From contig JAFMSR010000010.1 in NCBI GenBank assembly GCA_022818135.1, positions 36,956,877 to 37,020,876 of the forward strand: 64,000 nt of DNA. Direction: 5' to 3'. Of this stretch, positions 55,615 to 64,000 are shown piece by piece; position 1 is the first letter of the stretch; each line of letters opens with the position of its first letter. The notes under the pieces were generated by a model. The model made no database searches, had not been told where the DNA came from, and saw only the letters and a list, made by a program, of their open reading frames with translations. The stretch comes from Saxidomus purpurata (taxonomy: Eukaryota > Mollusca > Bivalvia > Venerida > Veneridae). The position numbers and the translations under genes are program-made.

Positions 55615-56672
55615 AATTCAATCAAATACTTTTATACCAAAATCAGCCATCTAATTACACTTTTATTCAACCGATGGCATACTTTATGCAAACAAATATA
55701 ACACAAAATGTTATATCAAAATTATATCAGCCCTAGAATTTGACTCGTTACATAAACACATATATTTTCATTTTAAGGCCTTGGTTTACCCCACCCACTT
55801 CTGCATTGTCCTTTTAAATAAAGACATGAAATTCTACCACATACATGTATACATAATTCTTACTGAAGAGACAACATTTGTCAATTTAATAAATTTAAAT
55901 CACATTTGTTTAGACTTTCCATGTCAAACATGGGTTAGGCGAAAGAAACTGGTTTTGGTTTACTCAAAAGGTTGGAAAACACAACTCACTTTAACTTAAG
56001 GACATCAAAAATAAATAAAAGTAAGCTGTATTTCCTTAAATAGTGCATTATTATATGAATACCTTTCCAAAACGTGCATTAAAGAGTTAACAATGCTAAG
56101 AATTTATAAAAAGATTGACCTTTGTTTATAATTCATTTTCAGGGGTTAGTTTACCCCACCCACTTTTACAGATATTTTGTGTCTACAACACCAAGCAAGA
56201 TACTATTTTGAGGCAGAATTCTCTTGTTTAATAATTGTTTTACTGTCCTAGAAAGTTTGTGACACAATTTGGTGGATTTCTTGACGTCTGTGGCAATTTA
56301 CAAGTAAACTGTTTAAAAAAACACTGATTTTTAGACCATTTTTAGGGATTTGTTTTGCACTAATTCCAAAATGGCGGTTACAGTCACATAAAATTTATTA
56401 TTTTTGTCAATTATTATATATTTCTGTTCAGTTCATTGAAAATTTGTATCAACCGGCTCTACAAGGAAATCAGAATATGCTTTGTTATTTACGGGTGCAA
56501 GTTTAAAAATTTCGGCGGCCATCTTGTCGGCCATCTTGAATTTCTAAGCCTTGTGACAGAGAATTTTTTTAAGAAATGGGTTTTTGTAATAAGTAGAAAT
56601 TTTGCTTTCAATTAAGACTATGTTCGCGTTTGGGCGCGAATTGTAAATAAATGGCCCTTGGCTCTTGGACTA
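55615..56672. repeat. Right terminal inverted repeat of the 6.5-kb element
   Basis: Reverse complement of 50153-51180 at about 95% identity over the outer 900 bases. The inner 150 bases are more diverged. It includes the same YY1-like cluster (CGGCGGCCATCTTGTCGGCC at about 56512). Confidence 0.88.
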
Positions 56673-56965
56673 GTATGGGAGATAAGTTCAACAGTTGTGT
56701 GTGATATTCGGACATTTCCGGCACGTTCCGTAATGTACAATCTGGTCTGACCTGGTCTTCCAAAGCGGTTTATATTTAGCATCACACCGATGTGGTTTTT
56801 CCACGGCCACGGGGCATGTGTAGTCCAAATAATTGTACTCAACGGGTGAATATCGTTATATTTTTTGATAGGCGCTATCCAGCGCATATATCCATAACAT
56901 GTCCGTATGTAAAAGGGGTCTGCGTTTGGAGTCGAATTATTGAGACTAGGGACATGTGCTACGTG
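56673..56965 (-). pseudogene. 5' part of an unrecognised open frame interrupted by the 6.5-kb element
   Basis: A minus-strand frame of about 98 codons (from after the stop near 56966) reads naturally: DPFYIRTCYGYMRWIAPIKK, NDIHPLSTIIWTTHAPWPW, RPGQTRLYITERAGNVRISH. A possible acceptor (CAAACGCAG) lies near 56935. It runs into the right end of the large element. After removing the element and one GTA copy the frame continues through 50152-50062 to a stop, with a hydrophobic segment. I do not recognise the family. It may be the last exon of a gene or an old pseudogene; the interruption would disable it on this chromosome. Confidence 0.45.
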
Positions 56966-57059
56966 TCACATAAAATGTTGCGTTAAAGAAACCGCACTTT
57001 TAATCATGATGCATGTAATCTCTATATGATACTTTCATGAAAATAAAATGATATGAAGG

Positions 57060-57112
57060 CGGTGGTCTAGGCCTACCAATCCGGAGGTCTCCGGTTCGAT
57101 TCTCGAATTTGA
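57060..57112 (+). mobile_element. tRNA-like fragment (possible SINE head)
   Basis: GGCGGTGGTCTAGGCCTACC is followed by CCGGTTCGATTCTCG, a good B box, with no cloverleaf. Likely a retroposed fragment. Low information. Confidence 0.35.
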
Positions 57113-57481
57113 GTTCAGTCTCGTGACATATAGATATTCATTATGTTTTTCTTGATATTTTTTAACTACTGGTATGTCTTGGGAAGCTGTGATGTGTAAT
57201 ATAATTATATTGCTACAAGTGTTGGAAGCGATCCTGTTAAAGTTATTTAAAATGCCTGTCCATATTATCTTGGTAAAATATATTGATTTTTTTCAGTTTG
57301 TATTTGTCTCCAAAAGGCCAACCGCATCTACTGTATAAATGTGTATTCCCGATTTTGGCAGTGACACGGGAATAACTAGATGAGTATAAAACATTTGCTG
57401 TTTGGGTTATGCCCTTGAGGTCTTCACCAAGTATAGTGGCGAGCTTCTATCCTCCGAGCGCTTAACTATAGCTATCAAAGC

Positions 57482-58444
57482 CACAGGTGAGTGTAGCGTA
57501 CCAGGGACCCAAACAGTGATTTTTTGTTAAAAATAGCCTAGTTACTATATATCAATAAGAAGGTAAACAACACCGTTTACACATCGACCCACTTTCAGCC
57601 TTAATTACTTCGTCTAGAATTATGCATTTTTATTAAAACCTATTGCATATATAGCATAAGTGTTTATCATTTCCGTAAAAGTTTACTTCAAGACCCAAAA
57701 GCAAACCGTTTTGAAATAGCGACTGATAATTTCCGATTTTTTTTACATTTTTCGTCAACCCGAATAAATCTCACACATTTCTAACACTGAATTCTTCCCT
57801 TTTTACAAGCTTTTAAACGATCTCGCCTTGTGTCATCCAAATATTACACCCGACGCTCGTAGAAATTGATTTGATAAATATTTCCACAAGCTTTCCAGTT
57901 TTAATACGATCCGTTAATACAGTATTCATTTTATTTCGTTGATATATTTTGTAAACATATACATGCAGCCATACTGATAATGGGAAAAACTAGTTTCCAA
58001 CCACATCGATCGGCCAGGTCTTACCAAGTCTAGGTTACACATCACTAATACATGTCTATGGAATACTGAGCTCAAGTAGCAGTGTTGTGCCGTTCTTGTG
58101 TATGTCCACAGTGACGGTTGCTCATAGGAAAATAGACGTACCCGAAATGTGTGAGATTTATTCGAGTTGGCGAAAAATGGTAAAAATTTCGGAAACTATC
58201 AGTCGCTGTTACAAAACAGTTTGCATTTGGACCTTGAAGTAAACGTTTACGGAAAATATAATTACGTAGGCTATATATGCAATAGGTTTTGATAAATATG
58301 CACTATTCTGTATGAAGTAATTGAAGCTGAAACTGGGTCTATGTGCGAACTGTGTTGTTTACCTTCTTATTGATATATAGTAACTAGGCTATTTTTAACA
58401 AAAAAATCACTGTTTGGGTCCCTGGTACGCTACACTCACCTGTG
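57482..58444. mobile_element. 963-bp palindromic element with about 310-bp arms and an 8-bp target duplication
   Basis: The ends are CACAGGTGAGTGTAGCGTAC and its exact reverse complement. Arms extend to about 57795 and 58130 with roughly 85% identity. ATCAAAGC is present immediately outside both ends (57474-57481 and 58445-58452). An 8-bp duplication is typical of hAT-type insertion. No transposase is encoded. A related terminus occurs at 27464. Confidence 0.88.
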
Positions 58445-58596
58445 ATCAAAGCTTCTATACTATATATATTTAGAACTTTGGGTTAAATTAAAGGAGACTT
58501 CGATTTGAAAAGCTCAAGTATTTGATATTTTGCGGCAACTACATGTAATTCGAAAAAATGTCTTTTTTCGACGGCAAGACGATGATGAAGATTGCC

Positions 58597-59080
58597 GAGG
58601 AAGTCACTGGTTGCTAGGGAAAGCCACTAGTTATATACTAGGGGTCTAAGCTGTTGCTAAAGAAGTAAATGTTTACTACGGAAGTCACTTGCTTCTAGGG
58701 GAGTCGCTGGTTGCTAAGGAATTCGGTGGCTACTGGGGGAAGTCATCGATTGCTAGGGGAAGTCACCGTTTCTTAAAGTAGTCACTGGTTTCTAAGGAAG
58801 TCACTTGTTCCAAGGGGAAGTCATTGGTTGCTAAAGGAGTCACTGGTTGCTAAGAAAGTCACTTGTTGCTTGGGACTCAGTTGTTGCTAAAGAGATCAAA
58901 GGTTACTAAGGAAGTCACTTGTTCCCAGGGAAGTCATTGGTTGCTAAGGAAGTCACTGGTTGCTAGGGGAAGACACTGATTGCAAGGTGATGTCATTGGT
59001 TGCTAAGGAATTTACTGGTTGCTGAGGAAGTCATTTGTTCCAAGGTGAAATCACTAGTTGCAAGAAGGATCACTGGTTAG
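58597..59080. repeat. Degenerate 20-bp minisatellite
   Basis: The unit GGAAGTCACTGGTTGCTAAG is repeated some two dozen times with substitutions (CACTTGTTCCAAG, CATTGGTTGCTAAG, TCGCTGGTTGCTAAG). Spacing is about 20 bases throughout with occasional 18-22-base units. Non-coding. Confidence 0.88.
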
Positions 59081-59586
59081 TCGCTTAATCCTATATAATA
59101 CTATATAAACGGTTTTTAACGGTCGCAAAAAATATGATTGCGGCGGCGTTAGTCAGAGTCGTTAAAACTCTATCGTACACTACTCTTATTCGTACTGCAA
59201 TGGCACAATTGCATGTAGAATGAAATTAAATGCAGTTTTATCAGACAGGAGGGAAGCTCGAGCAATCGTTAAATTATAGAGAAACAAATACAAACATGCA
59301 GTTTTCCTTATTTAATCTTTGAAAGCAAAAGTATAAATAAATTTTGTACTTTCATGTAATTGATATAAGATATACAGTTTTCTTTCAGAAGGGAATGGTT
59401 TAATTGATTTTATTCTTTGAAAAAATATCTTAATATCCCATACTATAGGATACTAACTTTATTTATATAATTATCGGCGACCTACATCATAATACTCGTG
59501 ATACGCTAGCTGTGGTGTACTTTCGTTTTACTATTTACGCAGGTAAAGGCATATCAAATAGATACGTAAAAGTGCTTACGTCTCTC
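59081..59586. other. Intergenic, nothing recognised
   Basis: AT-rich sequence between the minisatellite and the promoter-like block at 59587; no gene or element recognised. Confidence 0.55.
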
Positions 59587-59796
59587 TATATATAAATGGA
59601 AAGTTTTGTAAAATTCCCCGATCCTCTCGCGGTGAAATATATATGACGTCACACGACTTTCTCTAATTTAGAAGTCTTCATTACCACATCAGGATGGTAG
59701 CAAACATACTGCTTGTGAAAATTTGACGGAATATGAAAATAGATGCTTAAGTATGTATTATGGAGAATTTTACATGTGGATTTAAACAGAAGAGAG
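59587..59796 (+). promoter_or_regulatory. Candidate promoter and 5' non-coding exon of the nucleotidyltransferase gene
   Basis: TATATATAAA at 59587-59596 is followed by a full palindromic CRE, TGACGTCA, at 59644-59651. Downstream an exon-like stretch ends GAAGAGAG/GTGAGT, a strong donor at 59796-59797. The first good acceptor downstream on the plus strand before the coding frame is TTTTATTTTCGTAG at 62979-62992. If joined, this makes a 3.2-kb 5' UTR intron that contains the foldback element at 60339-62572. Inference from motifs and splice sites. Confidence 0.4.
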
Positions 59797-60338
59797 GTGA
59801 GTTAACTCATATATTACTTTCTGTAAACTGAAGGTTAATTTGTTATATCATGTCTTTGAATATTTACTACAAATTAGAATAGATGTTCTCTTTCGTTTTA
59901 CATGGGAAAAACTATCTCAGTAAAAACTTGTTCGGTCGAGCCGAAATGATCCATGGTGGAAATTATTTGCGATGTATTTGTTCTAAGTTTGCTATATAAC
60001 TTGGCCTGTCAAAGTTTGACATTCATTGTCCGGTTTGAGTCCTGGTTTGAACTCAAGAAAGTAGTTAACTACACAACTTAAACAGAGGTTGTACATAAGA
60101 AAATGAGCCGACCGTATTCTTAGGCCTCTGTAAACAGTTTGTCTGCGGTTACCCCATACGAACGCATTCATTTGGCCCTCCAACAACGGTATATAAAATT
60201 CAAATAAATAAAAACTACATGTAATCATTATCTAAAGCGAAAGTCGTTCATGTAAATTACAACGTATTCAGCGTCACGACTCGTTGGTCTCATAATAAAT
60301 TTTGATCGATTTTCAGTTTCGCTTTTAAGATGAAATAT

Positions 60339-62572
60339 TATGGAACGCCACAGCTGTCTTATGTTGTCATATTTCTTTTTGTCTTGTCCACCCGTGTCTT
60401 ATTATGTCAAATTGTTGCGTGATTGTGTCAGGAAGACGTTTCATCATGTTCATTAATTATGTGATCTTGTCTATTCATTGTGTGATTATGTCAAATAGCC
60501 GTGTTGATTTGTCAATGTGCGGTGTTGACTTGTCCACTATGCGTCTTATTATGTCAAACAAACGTGTCATTATGTTAAAAGAGCGTGTTATCATGTCCAC
60601 TCGTCATGTGATCTTGTCTGTACAGCGTGTTATTATGTCAAATGGCCGTGATGATTTGTCAATATGTAGTGTTGACTTGTCCACTATGCGACTTATTATG
60701 TCAAACAAATGTGTTATGTTAAAAGGGCGGGTTATCATGTCCACTAATCATACGATCTTGTCTATACAGCGTGTGATTATGTCAAAGTGTCGTGTTGATT
60801 TGTCAATGTGTGGTGTTGACTGGTCGACTTACGGTCTTATTATGTCAAACAAATTTGTCATTATGTTAAAAGAGTGTGTTATCATGTCCACTTATCATGT
60901 GATCTTGTCTATACAGCGTGTGATTATGTCAAATGGTCGTGTTGATTTGTCAATGTGTGATGTTGACTTGTCCACTTTACGACTTATTATGTCAAACAAA
61001 CGTGTCATTATGTTAAAACGGCGTGTTATCATGTCCACTGATCGTGCGATCTTGTCTATACAGCGTGTTATTATGTCAAATGGCCGTGTTGATTTGTCAA
61101 TATGTGGTGTTGACTGGTCCACTTTGCGTCTTATTGTGTCAAACAAACATGTTATTATGTTAAAAGGTCATGTTATCATGTCCAATAATCATGTGATCTT
61201 GTCTATACAGCGTGTGGTTATGTTAAATGTCCGTGTTGATTTGTCAATATATGGTGTTGACTTGTCCACTTAACGTCTTATTTTGTCAAACAAATGAGTC
61301 TTTATGTTAAAAGGGCGTGTTATCATGTCCACTCGTCATGTGATCTTGTCTATACAGCGTGTGATTATGTCAAAGTGCCGTGTTGATTTGTAAATCGGTG
61401 GTGATGACTTGTCCACTATGCGTCTTATTATGTCAAACAAACGTGTCATTATGTTATAACGGTGTGTTGACTTGTGCACCCGACGTCTTATCATGTTCAT
61501 AACTGGCTGATCTTGTTAAATCGATATGTTGTCTTGTTCATTTTGCATGGTGTTGTTCAAGATTAAGTGGCGCGAAACCACAAATATGGCGGATGACTTG
61601 CAAAAGATTCTGAGCTAGATGACATATTAAGATAATGGTATTAACAAGTAAACATCGCACAGTGACAAATCAACACAGCCAATTGACATAATCATACGTT
61701 GTATAGACAAGATCACATGATAAGTGGACATGATACCATGCTCTTTTAACACAATGACATGTTTGTTTGACATGATCAGACGCATAGTGGACAAGTCAAC
61801 ACTACATATTGATAAATCAACACGCTATTTGACATAATAACACGCTATATAGACAAGATAACATGATAAGTGGACATGATAACACGCTCTTTTAATATAG
61901 TGACACGTTTGTTTGACATGATAAGACGCATAGTGGACAAGTTAACACCACACATTGACAAATCAACACGCTATTTGACATAATAACACGCTGTTTAGAC
62001 AATATAACATGATAAGTGGACATGATAACACGCTCTTTTAACATAGTGACACGTCTGTTTGACATGATAAGACGCATAGTGGACAAGTTAACACCACACA
62101 TTGACAAGTCAACACGGCCATTTGACTTAATCACACGCTGTTTAGACAAGATCACATGATTAGTGGACATGATAACATGCTCTTTTAACATAATGACATG
62201 TTTGTTTGACATAATAAGACGCATAGTGGACAAGTCAACACCATACATTGACAAGTCAACACGGTCATTTGACAAAATCACACGCTGTTAAGACAAGATC
62301 ACATGATTAGTGGACATGATAACATACCCCTTTAACATAATGACACGTTTGTTTGACATAATAAGACGCATAGTGGACATGTCAACACCATACATTGACA
62401 AATCAACACGGCCATTTGACATAATCACACATTGTATAGACAAGTTCACATGATTCATTGACATGATGACACGTCTTCCTGACACAATCACACAACAATT
62501 TGACATGATAAGACACGGGGTGGACAAGACAAAAAGAAATGTGACAACATCAGACAGTTGTGGCGTTCCATA
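60339..62572. mobile_element. 2.2-kb foldback element built from a 7 x 21-bp (147-bp) higher-order repeat
   Basis: The ends TATGGAACGCCACAGCTGTC and the mirrored TGGCGTTCCATA are flanked by AAATAT on both sides (60333-60338, 62573-62578). The left arm (to about 61560) is made of 21-bp units of the form CGTGTTATTATGTCAAAnnn. Seven unit types follow in fixed order (endings TCAAATGGC, TCAATGTG, TCCACTATG, TCAAACAAA, TTAAAAGAG, TCCACTnnT, TCTATACAG) and the set repeats every 147 bp, about seven times. The right arm (about 61640-62530) is the reverse complement. The unique centre is about 61480-61640. Because 21 is a multiple of three, frames stay open for hundreds of bases on both strands; I regard these as non-coding. 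Confidence 0.88.
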
Positions 62573-62992
62573 AAATATGCTTTTTTTGCAGCTGAGTGGT
62601 TTTTGCTCATGTGTGTAGTAAAGGACTATCCTAATTGTTACATCTGATTTCAGTTAATGTTCATTGTACAAAGAGTCAACTTGAGAAGAAAGTTATTACA
62701 TGTATTTCAGTTAGAATACAAAATTAATGTATTCGTGTCATGTTGCTTGTGGTAAATATATATAACGTACCTAGGGTCCAACCCCACTGATTAATGTTTT
62801 TTGACTATACTTTTCATTGTTTTGGATATTGTCAGAACAAGGCGGAACCGCCCTATATCATGTGTAGTAAACAATGAGGTTTAGCTTTTTACCAGAAAAT
62901 CAGTAAAACCATTAAGTGAAAGAATAGCCATGTGTATTAGAGATTAAGAATTATTGAATATTCAATGTCTATTTTTGATTTTATTTTCGTAG
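62573..62992 (+). other. Region before the nucleotidyltransferase exon, ending in a splice acceptor
   Basis: AT-rich sequence with a TATATATAACGTACCTAGGG stretch near 62757. It ends in the acceptor TTTTATTTTCGTAG (AG at 62991-62992), 21 bases before the ATG of the coding frame. Probably the 3' end of a 5' UTR intron. Confidence 0.5.
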
Positions 62993-63013
62993 GTAAGAAG
63001 TCAACTCAACTAA

Positions 63014-64000
63014 ATGGAGGCTACTATGCAAGGACGGCAGCAAAATGTCGATTTCACGATCCTGGCTAAACAAATTGACTCCACACTAGATAGGGACTTA
63101 AGTGCCAAATTGAAAGTCCTTGAAGATTTGAACCTTTTTTGCAAAGTATGTATGTTAGGAAACGAAGAATTAATTCCTGTAGGAAGCTGTATTGATGGTT
63201 CGAAAATAAATCTGCCGAATGACGGCGGAGATATAGATATATTGATTGTACCAAACAGAGTGCTTTTGAAAGAATATTTATTCGACTACGATAAAATGCA
63301 TCCCGCATTTCTACACATAAGAATAAACGATGAACACGAAAAGCACTTCAAAACTGTGAAAAATCCTATTGACGGGGTATATCTTCCCGCTGTCGTTTTG
63401 AAAGATGTTCATGAAAGATTTTTCTTTTCAAGCAGAATTTTTCTAAAGTGTAAAACGCGTCAAGGAATATCTAGAGATAGAAATTACTTAAACGTTACAA
63501 GACCGTCAGCTGTTGGTAAAGAACAAATGCAATTGAATGGAGACACACTTGATGCCATTGGGATAGAAGAGGAAAAGGAAACTGTAAAATTCAATATGGC
63601 AAGAATGGGAAAATTTGCAAGCAGTGCTCTTGGAAGTATTATGGATATGGTAGACTATCCCGATGAAACAGATGAATTTGAGAATCGCAACCAAAACTCA
63701 AATTCAAACGAAAATGCACCACTTCTGGAGTTGCTGCAAAGATTTCTGGATATGAATCAAACCAAGCAAGTGATTGAGAAAACTAATCAAGGCAATGTAT
63801 ATTTAAATGAAGACAATCAAACAGTTTGTAGTCGTGAAAGCAATGCATCTGCAGCAAAGTGTTCAGGCACTGAAACAGAATTAATTGAAATCACACAGGA
63901 CCGGATGTCGCAAAATGACCGAAGTTGCAGTGGAGACATCGCCGAGACCTGTACGAGCCCTGAACCTAATACTGCACTTCAAAGCACAAATCTTGTTGAA
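63014..64000 (+). CDS. Mab-21/cGAS-like nucleotidyltransferase, N-terminal 329 residues (runs off right edge)
   Basis: The frame is open from ATG 63014 to the window end. TAA lies in frame directly before the ATG, fixing the start. Residues 55-64 read IPVGSCIDGS and 72-79 read GDIDILIV: the GS motif followed by a D-x-D pair (D73, D75), as in the catalytic site of cGAS-like receptors and Mab-21-family nucleotidyltransferases. The spacing to the predicted beta-strand fits. A VTRPSAVGKE segment (161-170) is at the place of the family's GPA-type motif. Residues about 215-329 are a polar, low-complexity stretch rich in N, E and S, longer than usual between lobes. The third acidic residue and the C-terminal lobe are not in the window. 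In animals these enzymes sense nucleic acids and make cyclic dinucleotides; molluscs have many. Mab-21-like developmental proteins are the alternative, but those usually lack an intact GS/DxD site. Confidence 0.7.
   Translation, partial: MEATMQGRQQNVDFTILAKQIDSTLDRDLSAKLKVLEDLNLFCKVCMLGNEELIPVGSCIDGSKINLPNDGGDIDILIVPNRVLLKEYLFDYDKMHPAFLHIRINDEHEKHFKTVKNPIDGVYLPAVVLKDVHERFFFSSRIFLKCKTRQGISRDRNYLNVTRPSAVGKEQMQLNGDTLDAIGIEEEKETVKFNMARMGKFASSALGSIMDMVDYPDETDEFENRNQNSNSNENAPLLELLQRFLDMNQTKQVIEKTNQGNVYLNEDNQTVCSRESNASAAKCSGTETELIEITQDRMSQNDRSCSGDIAETCTSPEPNTALQSTNLVE

Larger units (their letters stand above)
50153..56672. mobile_element. 6.5-kb element with about 1-kb terminal inverted repeats
   Basis: The ends are TAGTCCAAGAGCCAAGGGCC (left) and its reverse complement (right). 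The first roughly 900 bases of each arm are about 95% identical by eye; similarity fades by about 51180 and 55615. A 3-bp GTA lies on both flanks (50150-50152, 56673-56675). The interior carries inverted fragments of an HEEADTR-family protein, a dead mariner transposase (52313-53225) and a tandem-core insertion (54530-55581). It looks like a composite, now non-autonomous, large-TIR DNA element. I cannot name the superfamily. Confidence 0.8.

Noticed and set aside
60404..61273. 289-codon open frame as a protein-coding gene
   Set aside because: It is a direct translation of the 21-bp repeat. The reverse strand is also open for long stretches, and the inverted arm gives the same peptide. There is no splice or promoter context.
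60400..62530. CRISPR-like array
   Set aside because: There are no unique spacers between identical repeats. Units are contiguous, diverged, inverted in the second half and in an animal genome.

Overview
This is eukaryotic, intron-rich, AT-rich DNA from an animal, most likely a bivalve mollusc. Two conserved genes can be assembled exon by exon (liprin-alpha and THYN1). The rest is full of interspersed repeats of the kind common in clams: elements with a roughly 165-bp tandem core that end in GGTGAGCTAA, tRNA-derived SINEs, and many small inverted-repeat elements. A 500-base run of N at 38444-38943 marks an assembly gap. The species assignment is inference; the gene identities rest on the translated exons.

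Layout. Positions 1-23308 (minus strand) carry the 5' half of a liprin-alpha gene: 13 exons, 693 codons so far, running off the left edge, with an 11.4-kb first intron and a promoter-like block near 23570-23610. Positions 23.6-31.8 kb are intergenic with SINEs, a retrotransposon fragment and small MITEs. Positions 31828-33126 (minus) encode a probable HAD-like protein. A single orphan EGF-like exon lies at 37740-37846 (plus). THYN1 (EVE/PUA-like domain) is complete on the minus strand at 39914-49507 in seven exons, with an internal 35/33-residue duplication. From 50.1 to 56.7 kb there is one large element with about 1-kb terminal inverted repeats. It holds broken pieces of an HEEADTR-motif family, a dead mariner transposase and a later repeat insertion, and it appears to interrupt another open frame. 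A 963-bp palindromic element with an 8-bp target duplication (57482-58444) and a 20-bp minisatellite follow. Positions 60339-62572 are a 2.2-kb foldback element whose arms are built from 21-bp units in a 7 x 21 = 147-bp higher-order repeat, flanked by a 6-bp duplication. The right edge (63014-64000, plus) opens a Mab-21/cGAS-like nucleotidyltransferase gene that continues past the window.

The genes do not form one pathway. Liprin-alpha is a synaptic/cell-adhesion scaffold, THYN1 a nuclear EVE-domain protein, and the last gene a candidate nucleotide-second-messenger enzyme or receptor. The most unusual material is the set of inverted-repeat elements between 48 and 62.6 kb, several with clean boundaries and target-site duplications.
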